A DNA stretch of 51,624 nt from Hyphomonadaceae bacterium (GTDB lineage: Bacteria > Pseudomonadota > Alphaproteobacteria > Caulobacterales > Hyphomonadaceae): the NCBI GenBank assembly GCA_030697555.1, contig JAUYPV010000114.1, positions 1 to 51,624 of the forward strand. Direction: 5' to 3'. Both the position numbers and the translations under genes were made by a program. Below, piece after piece: positions 9,208 through 16,880 of this stretch. The notes under the pieces are model-generated. The model saw nothing but the letters and a program-made list of their open reading frames with translations, had not been told where the DNA came from and ran no database searches. The stretch's first letter is position 1; every line of letters starts with the position of its first letter.

Positions 9208-11271
9208 ATGGGCCGGTTTGGCAAGCAGATGTCGCGTAACGGACGGCGGGTGGCGGTGGCCCTGCTGCTATCCACAAGCGTTGTCGCGGCGGCGGCCGCC
9301 AATCCGACCGCCCCTTCCCTGAAGCCGGTCCCGCAGATCGCCTCGACCTGGATGGAACAGGGCGAGTTCACCCTGCTGACCCGGGCGCTGGAGGCGGCCG
9401 ACGACTATCGCTGGAGCGAGGTGCGCTCGGCGCTGGGTCGGCTGAACGATCCAGGGGCGCAGGCGTTGCTCCGCTGGCGGCTGGCGACGGACGGCAATTC
9501 GGGCATGGGCTATGCCGACCTCGCCAAGGCGATGGAAGAGTTCAAGGGCTGGCCGGACTTCGACAAGATCGAGGAACAGGCCGAGCGGACGATCACCTTC
9601 TCCAGCCTGACGTCGGACGAGCGGATCGCGTGGCTGAAGGCGCGTGGCCCGCAGACGAGCGATGGCGTACTGGCGCTGGCGGATGCTTATCACTCACTGG
9701 CCAAGCCGGACGAGATGCTGGCGACGATCCGCAATGCCTGGCGCACCATGGCGACGGGGGCGGAAGGCACGGCGAAGATTCAGTCTCTCTATGGTGGCGA
9801 CCTTTCGGCGGAAGATCACTTTGCCCGCGCAGACATGTTCCTGTGGCGCGGCGACATCAGGAGCGCGCAGGCGCTGCTGCCCAAGCTGAGCGCAGGGCGG
9901 AAGCAGCTGCTCGATGCGCGCATCGCGCTGATGAAGAACACCAAGAAGATCGACGCAATCGTGGCGGCTGTGCCGGACGAATACCAGAATGATCCGGGCC
10001 TCTTGCTGGCGCGGGCGCAGTGGCGCGAGCGGCGCGGGCAGGACAGCGGCGAGCTTGAGATGCTGCTGCGGATCGACAGCGACGAGGCGCCGCTGGTGGG
10101 CCGCGAGGCGATTTGGGCAGAGAAGCAGTCCGAGATGCGGCGCATGCTGCGCGACCGGCAGTACCAGACGGCGTACGAGCTGGCGGCGGGGCATGGGCTC
10201 ACGACGGGCGAGGCGTTCCGCGATGCGGAGTGGATGGCGGGCTGGCTGGCGCTCGAGAAGCTGGGCAACGCTCAGAAGGCCGAGGCGCACTTCCGCACGT
10301 TCGAGGCAGGCGTGCAGACGCCGATCTCTATCTCGCGCGCGAATTACTGGCTGGGCGAGACGCTGACCAAGCTGGGGCGGGCGGACGAAGCGAAGGCCGC
10401 GTATGAGAAGGCGGCGAAGTATCCGTACGTGTTCTACGGCCAGCTTGCCTGCGAGAAAGTGAAAGCGACGCAGCCGGATGTGGCGAAGATCTCCTTCGCC
10501 CTGCCCGCGGCGCCGACCGATGACGAACGCGCGGCGTTCGCCAAGACGCCGGCGGTGCGCGCGGCGATCCTGCTGGCGGAGACGGGACGGCTCGCGAGCT
10601 TCGAGCGATTTTCGTATGCGATCGACGACATGCTCACTACGGCGGTCGAGCACCAGATGCTGTTCGATATTGCAGCAGGGTATCTTGAGATGCGGGCGGC
10701 GGTGCGTGGGGCGAAGGCGGGGCTGGGACGCGGGCTGGTGGCGCCGGATGCGGTCTTTCCGATGATGACGCTGCCGAACTCGCCGCGCTCGGGCTCGGCG
10801 GAGCCGGCGCTGGTGCTGGCGCTGTCGCGGCAGGAGAGCGAGTTCAATCCGCGCGCCGTGTCGAGCGCGGATGCGCGCGGGCTGATGCAGATGGTGCCGC
10901 GCTATGCGCAGGCGGAAGCGCGGATGGTGGGAATGCCCTTCCGGTCGAGCTGGCTGACGGATGATCCGGCGTACAATTTGCGCCTGGGGCGCGGCTTCCT
11001 CGACGATCTCGTGGACGACTATAACGGCTCGTACATCCTGGCGGCGGCCGCCTACAACGCCGGGCCTTCGCGCGCGCGGCAGTGGATCAACGATTTCGGC
11101 GATCCGCGCGGACAGGTCGATCCGGTGGACTGGATCGAGAGCATACCCTTTGCGGAGACGCGCAATTACATCCAGCGCGTACTGGAGAACACGCAGGTCT
11201 ATCGCCATCGTCTGACGGGCGGCCCGGTGGACATCACGCTGTCGCAGGACTTGGCCAGAGGCCGGCCCTAA
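9208..11271 (+). CDS. Soluble lytic murein transglycosylase (Slt70 type)
   Basis: A periplasmic enzyme cleaving the MurNAc-GlcNAc bond of peptidoglycan to 1,6-anhydro products. It is 687 residues from the ATG at 9208, giving MGRFGKQMSRNGRRVAVAL and a signal peptide ending near VVAAAAANP; a second ATG at 9229 is also possible. Residues about 50-500 form the helical superhelix of Slt70 (repeated WR/LLRARAQWRERRG-type helices). The C-terminal GH23 domain shows ALSRQESEFNPRAVS with the catalytic glutamate, ARGLMQMVP, and AAAYNAGPSRARQW. The divergent dapA-smpB neighbour is a familiar alphaproteobacterial arrangement. Confidence 0.93.
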   Translation: MGRFGKQMSRNGRRVAVALLLSTSVVAAAAANPTAPSLKPVPQIASTWMEQGEFTLLTRALEAADDYRWSEVRSALGRLNDPGAQALLRWRLATDGNSGMGYADLAKAMEEFKGWPDFDKIEEQAERTITFSSLTSDERIAWLKARGPQTSDGVLALADAYHSLAKPDEMLATIRNAWRTMATGAEGTAKIQSLYGGDLSAEDHFARADMFLWRGDIRSAQALLPKLSAGRKQLLDARIALMKNTKKIDAIVAAVPDEYQNDPGLLLARAQWRERRGQDSGELEMLLRIDSDEAPLVGREAIWAEKQSEMRRMLRDRQYQTAYELAAGHGLTTGEAFRDAEWMAGWLALEKLGNAQKAEAHFRTFEAGVQTPISISRANYWLGETLTKLGRADEAKAAYEKAAKYPYVFYGQLACEKVKATQPDVAKISFALPAAPTDDERAAFAKTPAVRAAILLAETGRLASFERFSYAIDDMLTTAVEHQMLFDIAAGYLEMRAAVRGAKAGLGRGLVAPDAVFPMMTLPNSPRSGSAEPALVLALSRQESEFNPRAVSSADARGLMQMVPRYAQAEARMVGMPFRSSWLTDDPAYNLRLGRGFLDDLVDDYNGSYILAAAAYNAGPSRARQWINDFGDPRGQVDPVDWIESIPFAETRNYIQRVLENTQVYRHRLTGGPVDITLSQDLARGRP

Positions 11272-11280
11272 ACGGGCCGG
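11262..11280 (+). terminator. GC-rich hairpin over the slt stop codon
   Basis: A perfect 7-bp stem, CCGGCCC paired with GGGCCGG, with loop TAAAC that contains the stop codon of the transglycosylase gene. There is no T run after it, so it may only slow transcription or protect the 3' end. Confidence 0.3.
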
Positions 11281-11360
11281 TGGGCTAGCGGCCACCCCCA
11301 AACAGTTCATTCGCCGCCGGCCGGTTCGTCCTATATGCTCTGACGCGAGCACAGGAGGCC

Positions 11361-11540
11361 ATGATGCCAACCGGCGAATATCGAGACAGTGGCGGCTGGG
11401 TCCAGGTCAACTACGAGGGCCAATTCCGGATCCCGATGCACCGCAGCGCTTACGAGGATCACGACTACAAGCCGCGGTTCGAGTCGCTTCCGACCAAGGA
11501 AAAATACGAGAAGTCGAAGCCGGGCCCGAAGGCTTCCTAG
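11361..11540 (+). CDS. Small hypothetical protein, 59 residues
   Basis: A short gene with a perfect AGGAGG Shine-Dalgarno (11353-11358) two bases before ATGATG. The product begins MMPTGEYRDSGGWVQVNYEG and ends with a lysine-rich tail, YEKSKPGPKAS. It has no membrane segment or signal peptide. Aromatic and charged residues alternate, and the codon choice is consistent with a real gene. A TATATGCT element about 20 bp upstream of the Shine-Dalgarno could be a -10 box, so it may be transcribed separately from slt. I do not recognise the family and assign no function. The strong ribosome-binding site is the main support. Confidence 0.65.
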   Translation: MMPTGEYRDSGGWVQVNYEGQFRIPMHRSAYEDHDYKPRFESLPTKEKYEKSKPGPKAS

Positions 11541-11707
11541 AGAGATCAGCACCCGTAGGCCTGCGTCCCGCTACAGGTCTGACCCGGGACCGCCGGGAGC
11601 AATAATCAGCGCAACATTCAGTGGTGCGGATTTTGTCGCCGCGATTCTTGTCTCACTGAGTGCGGCGGCCAATCGCGCCCCGGGCAGTCCCGGACCTTGT
11701 GCTCGCT

Positions 11708-12187
11708 CTAGTCGAGCGAACCCGCGAAGGCTTCGGCGTCTACCGGGCCTTCGAAGGCGATGAAAAGCGTGCATGGCGTGCTGCTGACGCACTTGCCGCC
11801 ATGAGGCGCCTTTGCGGGGCCGTAAGCGTACTGGCCTGGCGTCAGTATAGCGGGAGCGGACCCCTTGTACTGCACCTGGAGCTGGCCAGAGACCAGGATC
11901 ATCCGCTCGGCGGAGGTATGTATGTGGTTGGCGATGGCGTAGCCAGCGCCGACACGGAGAAACACATCAGCGTTCGGCCGCGATGGATCGCCGTGAAGGA
12001 CAGCGATGCGGCAATCGCCGGGGAGGACAGGCGGGCAAGGTCCCCACTGCAGGGAAGGATCATCCGCCTTTGTGGCGAGCGCCTTTTCGGCGGTGGTTTG
12101 CGGCGCCTGTGCGCCCGCGCAGGCGACGATGGCGCTGGCGGCCCAGAGCGTGGCGACGGCGGCGACGATGCTGTGATGGAGTTTCAT
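11708..12187 (-). CDS. Secreted cupin-domain protein
   Basis: A 159-residue protein with a signal peptide (MKLHHSIVAAVATLWAASAIVACAG) and one cupin barrel. Metal ligands of cupin motif 1 are visible in ANHIHTSAERMILVSG (two His and a Glu), and motif 2 has YGPAKAPHGG (the last His). Four cysteines in the mature part (CPPVLPGDC and CVSSTPC) could form disulfides in the periplasm. The start has AGGAGAAATCC before the ATG. It follows the tautomerase gene by 32 bp on the same strand and is probably in its operon. The substrate is unknown; cupins of this kind include small dioxygenases and binding proteins. Confidence 0.75.
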   Translation of the reverse strand: MKLHHSIVAAVATLWAASAIVACAGAQAPQTTAEKALATKADDPSLQWGPCPPVLPGDCRIAVLHGDPSRPNADVFLRVGAGYAIANHIHTSAERMILVSGQLQVQYKGSAPAILTPGQYAYGPAKAPHGGKCVSSTPCTLFIAFEGPVDAEAFAGSLD

Positions 12188-12219
12188 GGATTTCTCCTGC
12201 TGGATGAAAAGCTGAATGG

Positions 12220-12441
12220 TCAGCGTGAGCCGGCGGCGAGAGCCCGGACCTGGGCGGCATCCATCAGGCGCCCGCCGATCGCCCAGTCGCCCTGCTGGAT
12301 TTCCTGGATCCTGACCCAGGTGACGCCGCGTAGCGGCTCGCCTTCGACGGACACGACTGCGTCGGTCACCCGCTCGATCAGGTCACGTTTCTGGTCGTCC
12401 GTGAATACGCCGCGGATGACTTCTATGGTCACGAGGGGCAT
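12220..12441 (-). CDS. 4-oxalocrotonate tautomerase family protein
   Basis: A 73-residue protein starting [14 protein letters not shown]. After Met removal the N-terminal proline would be the catalytic base, as in 4-oxalocrotonate tautomerase. The [11 protein letters not shown] segment near residue 50 is typical of the longer 4-OT-like relatives. A clear AGGGAGGATC site precedes the ATG. A longer open frame upstream would bury the proline, so the short start is right. The gene heads a two-gene unit with the cupin, and lies about 110 bp from the divergent regulator. Substrate unknown; no aromatic meta-cleavage genes are nearby. Confidence 0.85.
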   Translation of the reverse strand: MPLVTIEVIRGVFTDDQKRDLIERVTDAVVSVEGEPLRGVTWVRIQEIQQGDWAIGGRLMDAAQVRALAAGSR

Positions 12442-12552
12442 CGGGATCCTCCCTGTGGGACGACGCAACATGCCCATGAACAGGCCGGGCAAGCTTGCAG
12501 GCCATCTGGAGAATTCTTGGAGATTTCGCCCGATCGGATAGGCTGGAGGGGC

Positions 12553-14100
12553 ATGATCCATGAGTTCGAAGACTGCGAACTAGACACCGACAAGGTCGAG
12601 CTGCGAGTTTGCGGCGTAGTGGTCGCGATCGAGCCGCAGGTATTCGAGCTGTTGCGGTTCCTCATCGAGCGCCGAGATCACGTCGTGACGCGCGAGGAAA
12701 TCATCGAGCGAGTTTGGAAGGGGCGCTTTGTCTCCGACGCGGCGGTTTCGAGCCGCATAAAGTCAGCGCGACGGGCGATAGGCGACGACGGCCGCGCGCA
12801 GCGCGTGATCAAAACCGTGCATGGGACGGGCTTCCGCTTTGTCGCCGACATCGCTCCCGCGCGTGCAAGGATAGCCAACCCGACGCCAGAGTCTGAAACG
12901 CCCACGCCCGCCCCTTTGACCCGGCCGAGCATCGCCGTGCTTCCCTTTCGCCTTGTCGGCGTCGCGGAACCCGGTTTCCCAATCGCGGAGGCGCTGCCCG
13001 ACGACCTGATCACCGAGCTGTCGAGACTGCACTGGCTGTTTGTGATCGCGCGCGGGTCATCCTTTCGTTTTCGCGGCAGCACCGCCCGCCTCGACCGCGT
13101 GCGAATGGAGCTCGGCGTGCGCTACTGTCTGACGGGCGTCGTCGAGATTGTCGGAGACAGGCTGATCGTATCCGTCGAACTGAGCGACACAGCCAGCGAA
13201 GGTGTGCTTTGGGCGGAGCGCTTTCACGGCTCGGTCAACGCGATCCACGACATCCGCGCACAGATCAGCGCCGCAGTCGCCGCAGCCCTGGAGATCCGCA
13301 TCCCACTGAACGAGGCCCAGCGAGCACAGCTCAAGTCACCGGACAGCCTCGATGCATGGTCGGTCTATCATCTCGGCCTGCATCATATGTTCCGCTTCAA
13401 TCGCGCCGACAATGAGCGGGCGAAAACGTTCTTCGAGCGCGTCGTGACGATGGAGCCGGGATTTGCGCGGGGCTACGCGGGCCTTTCGTTCACGCATTTC
13501 CAGGATGCCTTCCTGAGATACGGCGACCATGATCAGGCCGCAACGTTGGCGCAGCGCTACGCATCCGAGTGCCTCGACCGCGACCCGCTTGACCCGTTTG
13601 GGCACTACAGCATGGGCCGGTCACTTTGGCTGCATGGCGATCTCGAAAGGAGCGTTCCCTGGCTCGAGCAGGCCAACACGCTCAATCCAAACTATGCGCA
13701 TGCGCGCTATTCCAAAGGGCTGGCGGAGGCAGTGCTTGGCCGGGCCGAAGCTGGCCTCGTCAGCGTGGACCAGGCATTTGCGCTGAGCCCGATTGATCCC
13801 CTCACCTACGGCATGTTCGGCGTGCGAGCGCTCTCGAGTATCGGGCTCAGCCGGATGCCGGAGGCAGCCGACTGGGCCGAACGCGCGGCCAACACGGCCG
13901 GCGCACACGCGCTTATCGAGATGATCGCCGTGGCGGCGAACTACCTGAATGGCAATGGCGTGAAGGCCGAAGCGTGGGCAGACTCGGTCCGTCAGAAAGC
14001 CCCGCATCTGACCAGCGCGGATTTCATGGCCGCATTCCCGTTCAGGAACGCAGTCACCCAGCAGCGCATCTCGGACGCACTCGGCAAATTCCGATTCTAG
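12553..14100 (+). CDS. Winged-helix (OmpR-type) transcriptional regulator with TPR domain
   Basis: A 515-residue cytoplasmic regulator. Residues 1-105 form a CadC/OmpR-like winged helix: [44 protein letters not shown] and the wing [15 protein letters not shown]. Residues about 125-255 resemble the TolB/FlgO-like domain (SIAVLPF...[14 protein letters not shown]...[22 protein letters not shown]), and the rest is helical tetratricopeptide repeat. There is no receiver domain and no membrane segment, unlike CadC. The start is chosen for GGAGGGG just upstream; a TTG 36 bp earlier lacks support. It is divergent from the tautomerase-cupin pair and may control it. Ligand unknown. Confidence 0.85.
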   Translation: MIHEFEDCELDTDKVELRVCGVVVAIEPQVFELLRFLIERRDHVVTREEIIERVWKGRFVSDAAVSSRIKSARRAIGDDGRAQRVIKTVHGTGFRFVADIAPARARIANPTPESETPTPAPLTRPSIAVLPFRLVGVAEPGFPIAEALPDDLITELSRLHWLFVIARGSSFRFRGSTARLDRVRMELGVRYCLTGVVEIVGDRLIVSVELSDTASEGVLWAERFHGSVNAIHDIRAQISAAVAAALEIRIPLNEAQRAQLKSPDSLDAWSVYHLGLHHMFRFNRADNERAKTFFERVVTMEPGFARGYAGLSFTHFQDAFLRYGDHDQAATLAQRYASECLDRDPLDPFGHYSMGRSLWLHGDLERSVPWLEQANTLNPNYAHARYSKGLAEAVLGRAEAGLVSVDQAFALSPIDPLTYGMFGVRALSSIGLSRMPEAADWAERAANTAGAHALIEMIAVAANYLNGNGVKAEAWADSVRQKAPHLTSADFMAAFPFRNAVTQQRISDALGKFRF

Positions 14101-14105
14101 AACGA

Positions 14106-15113
14106 CTAGGCTGGCGGGGTGCGCGCGATCGCTCGCGCGAACATCTCCGCATCGACATTGCCGCCGCTGAGGACGATCAGCACGGGGCCGCGTTCGGCGA
14201 AGTGCTTGCGGTTGTTGAGCACCGTTGCGAGGGAGCAGGCGCCGCCGGGTTCGACCACCAGCTTCAGATAGTGGAAGGCGAAGGACATCGCGTCGAGCAG
14301 TTGATCGTTGGTGGCGGTGAAGCCGCCCTTCACGCGGCGTTTGTGGACTTCGAAGGGCAACACGCCGGGTTCGGGCGTGAGCAGCGCGTCGGCAATGGAG
14401 CGATAGCCGGGATCGTTGGCGACGATCTTGCCAGCCTTCAGCGATCGGATCAGGTCGTCATGGCCGGCGGGTTCGGCGGCCCAGACTTCGGTTGAGGGCG
14501 AGAGCGCCTCGAACGCGATGGCGACACCGGAGATGAGGCCGCCGCCCGAGGCGTTGCAGGCGAGGCTGCCGAAGGTGACGCCCCTGGCCTTGGCGTCCTG
14601 GGCTGCTTCGAGGCCGGCCGTGCCCTGCCCGGCCATGATCCAGGCGTCGTCGAATGGGCGGATGGTTGTGGCGCCGGTTCTTTCAGCGATCTCTGCGGCG
14701 ATGCCTTCGCGGCTTTCCTTGACGCGATCGTAGAGGCGCACTTCGGCGCCGCGGCCGCGGGCGGCCTCGATCTTCGCTTTCGGCGCGTCGGCCGGCATGA
14801 CGATGGTCGCCTTCATGCCGAGGATCTTCGCGCTTTCGGCGACGCCCTGCGCGTGGTTGCCGGAGGAGAAGGCGACGACGCCTCGTCTGCGGTCGGCTTC
14901 CGGGATGCGGCTGATCCGGTTCCATGCGCCGCGCATTTTGAACGAGCCGGTGCGCTGGAGTGTCTCTGGCTTCAGCCAGACAGGGCAGCCTACGATCTGG
15001 TCGAGCACGTCGTTGCGCAGGAGCGGCGTGCGGATGGCAACGCCCTCGAGGCGCTTTGCTGCGTCCTCGACGTCGGCGAAGGTCGGGAGGTCCTTGAGCG
15101 GGTCTGTGATCAT
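14106..15113 (-). CDS. Threonine/serine dehydratase-like PLP enzyme
   Basis: A fold-type II pyridoxal-phosphate enzyme of 335 residues. The PLP lysine lies in GSFKMRGA (about residue 55), SSGNHAQGVA is the substrate loop, and ASGGGLISG is the phosphate-binding glycine loop. A C-terminal SGGNVD completes the pattern. No ACT regulatory domain follows, so it belongs to the catabolic threonine deaminase / serine racemase group, which produces 2-oxobutyrate or pyruvate. 2-Oxobutyrate leads to propionyl-CoA, which the methylmalonyl-CoA mutase encoded further on could consume, but that link is inference. An upstream TTG would add 12 residues without conserved sequence. Confidence 0.85.
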   Translation of the reverse strand: MITDPLKDLPTFADVEDAAKRLEGVAIRTPLLRNDVLDQIVGCPVWLKPETLQRTGSFKMRGAWNRISRIPEADRRRGVVAFSSGNHAQGVAESAKILGMKATIVMPADAPKAKIEAARGRGAEVRLYDRVKESREGIAAEIAERTGATTIRPFDDAWIMAGQGTAGLEAAQDAKARGVTFGSLACNASGGGLISGVAIAFEALSPSTEVWAAEPAGHDDLIRSLKAGKIVANDPGYRSIADALLTPEPGVLPFEVHKRRVKGGFTATNDQLLDAMSFAFHYLKLVVEPGGACSLATVLNNRKHFAERGPVLIVLSGGNVDAEMFARAIARTPPA

Positions 15114-15159
15114 GGTGCGTATATGCGGCAGCTCGGGCCGCCATAACAAACGAGGATAT

Positions 15160-16149
15160 CTAACCGACTACTGAGAATTTCGCGGACGCAGCCGTCAGAT
15201 TCGCGCGGGCTTCTTCGTATTCCCGCTTGAGCTGGGCGACGTACTCCGCCGCGCCCATCCGCCCCTTCACGGCGCCGATGCCCTGGCCCGAGCCCCAGAC
15301 GTCTTTCCAGGCCTTGGCTTTGGCGCTTTCTCCGGCTCGGAAGGTCATCGTGGCCTTGTCGCCTTCGGGCAGCGTGTTGGGGTCCATGCCGGCGGCGGCG
15401 ATGGAAGGCGAAAGGTAGTTGCCGTGCACGCCGGTGAACAGGCTGGAGTAGACGATGTCCTTCGCGGCGCTGGCGACGATCATGTCCTTGTAGTTGTCAG
15501 GCGCCCGGGCTTCGTGGGTCGGGATGAAGGCGGAGCCGATGTAGGCGAAGTCGGCGCCCATGGCCTGTGCGGCGAGAACCTGCGCGCCGGTGGAGATGGC
15601 GCCGGAGAGGGCCAGCGGACCGTCGAAGAATTCGCGGATCTCCGAAATGAGCGCGAAGGGCGAGAGCACGCCAGCATGGCCGCCCGCGCCGGCGGCGACC
15701 GCGATCAGGCCATCGGCGCCCTTCTCCAGCGCCTTGTGGGCGAAGACGATGTTGATGATGTCGTGGAGGACGATGCCGCCATAGGAGTGCACGGCGTCGT
15801 TCACTTCGGTCCGGGCGCCCAGCGAGGTGATGACGATGGGCGCCTTGTGCTTCACGCACAGCGCCAAGTCTTCCTCGATACGGTTGTTCGACTTGTGGAC
15901 GATGAGGTTCACGGCATAGGGCGCGATCTTCGCGGCCGGGTTGGCCTGGCGCGCGGCGCCGATCTCTTCGTTGAGCCGGGCCAGCCATTCGTCGAGCTGT
16001 TCGATCGGCCGCGCATTAAGCGATGGAAAGGATCCGATCACGCCCGCCTTGCACTGGGCGAGAACAAGGTCCGGGTTCGAAATGATGAACAGAGGGGAGC
16101 CGATAACCGGTATGGAAAGGCGGTTTGCGATGGATGCCGGGATGGTCAT
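15160..16149 (-). CDS. Nitronate monooxygenase-type flavin oxidoreductase
   Basis: A 329-residue FMN-binding TIM-barrel protein of the nitronate monooxygenase / 2-nitropropane dioxygenase family. The N-terminus reads IPVIGSPLFIISNPDLVLAQ; the flavin-phosphate regions are VAAGAGGHAG and LSGAISTGAQVLAAQAMGADFAYIGSAFIPT. The AGGHAG motif, with its histidine, is the usual active-site mark. Family members oxidise alkyl nitronates, propionate 3-nitronate, or act as quinone reductases. The substrate cannot be told from sequence. It lies 46 bp upstream of the dehydratase-like gene on the same strand, so the two may be cotranscribed. Confidence 0.87.
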   Translation of the reverse strand: MTIPASIANRLSIPVIGSPLFIISNPDLVLAQCKAGVIGSFPSLNARPIEQLDEWLARLNEEIGAARQANPAAKIAPYAVNLIVHKSNNRIEEDLALCVKHKAPIVITSLGARTEVNDAVHSYGGIVLHDIINIVFAHKALEKGADGLIAVAAGAGGHAGVLSPFALISEIREFFDGPLALSGAISTGAQVLAAQAMGADFAYIGSAFIPTHEARAPDNYKDMIVASAAKDIVYSSLFTGVHGNYLSPSIAAAGMDPNTLPEGDKATMTFRAGESAKAKAWKDVWGSGQGIGAVKGRMGAAEYVAQLKREYEEARANLTAASAKFSVVG

Positions 16150-16217
16150 GGGAGAGGACCTGAAGAGGAATGGCGATTACGCCCCTTCATATCGAGCCTG
16201 CGATACAGAGCAATCGC

Positions 16218-16522
16218 CTAGGCCTCCCCGACGATCTCCACCAACGCACTGCCTTGGAGAAGCGCCAGCGCCGTTTCAAAGCGAGCTTCCAGAATTTCAA
16301 TCAGATGACCTTGGGAGGCGGTCCGAGCCGGCTCACCAGCTCGGCGAAATCGCGGTCCTTGGTTACCAGTATGGCGTCGACATCGCGCGCACGAGCAAAC
16401 ACGATCTCATCGGAGGCAGCCGAAAGCCCTAGGTCTCGAATCGCTGTGCAGGTGAATCCGAACCGGGCGGCCATCCACCTCGCCACGGCAGGCGAGATAT
16501 GATTGTCGAGCCAGACAATCAC
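16218..16522 (-). pseudogene. Broken DUF5615 (PIN-like toxin) gene
   Basis: The intact 5' part (16301-16522) encodes 73 residues, MIVWLDNHISPAVARWMAAR through ILVTKDRDFAELVSRLGPPPKVI, which matches the DUF5615 PIN-like fold with its early Asp and TKDxDF motif. It then hits TGA. In the -1 frame from the same point the sequence continues LIEILEARFETALALLQG and LVEIVGEA, the normal C-terminal helix of this family, up to TAG at 16218. The roughly ten-residue strand that normally joins them (after KVI, a WL..GNTS-like segment) is missing. The simplest reading is an internal deletion of about 32-35 bp that also shifted the frame. The start overlaps the DUF433 stop by ATGA. Confidence 0.75.
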
Positions 16523-16743
16523 GCCGCAACGACGGGATGATCGACCCTCTGGGCGGCGAATCTGAGGGCCGCCCTGATGTCGTCGATCTCAAGGTCCGGC
16601 AGTTCCTTCAGGATTTCCGCATGGCTCAGGCCGGCGGACAGCAGGTCGAGAACATCCACGACCCTGATGCGCAAGCCGCGGATGCAGGGTCTGCCGCCGA
16701 ACTTGCCGGGCTCAGACGTGATGCGGTCGATCAGGTCGCTCAT
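16519..16743 (-). CDS. DUF433 antitoxin-like protein
   Basis: A 74-residue protein with the DUF433 pattern: ITSEPGKFGGRPCIRGLRIRV near the N-terminus, then VLDLLSAGLSHAEILKELPDLEIDDIRAALRFAA, a predicted helix-turn-helix. DUF433 proteins are commonly encoded just before DUF5615 PIN-like proteins and are considered their antitoxins. Here the pair overlaps by ATGA in the expected order. The ATG at 16743 gives the standard length; a longer frame upstream has no family match. The partner gene is broken, so this may now be an orphan. It is divergent from mutA across about 137 bp. Confidence 0.8.
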   Translation of the reverse strand: MSDLIDRITSEPGKFGGRPCIRGLRIRVVDVLDLLSAGLSHAEILKELPDLEIDDIRAALRFAAQRVDHPVVAA

Positions 16744-16880
16744 GGGCAATCCATTAGCAGAAACCGCGCCGTTCTCGAAGCCACCATATCTCCATTGTAA
16801 TATCGGAAACCCCAGCCAGTAACGAAACCTTGACGCCGCCCCATGCCAATGCTGGTGAAAGCGTAGCGTAGGATTGAGCC

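Noticed and set aside
9694-11370. A 558-codon minus-strand open frame opposite slt
   Set aside because: Antisense shadow of the transglycosylase gene, Arg/Leu/His-rich, without a ribosome-binding site or family match.
16301-16306. Programmed -1 frameshift in the DUF5615 gene
   Set aside because: No slippery heptamer is present before the TGA, and the frameshifted product would still lack a conserved strand; deletion fits better.
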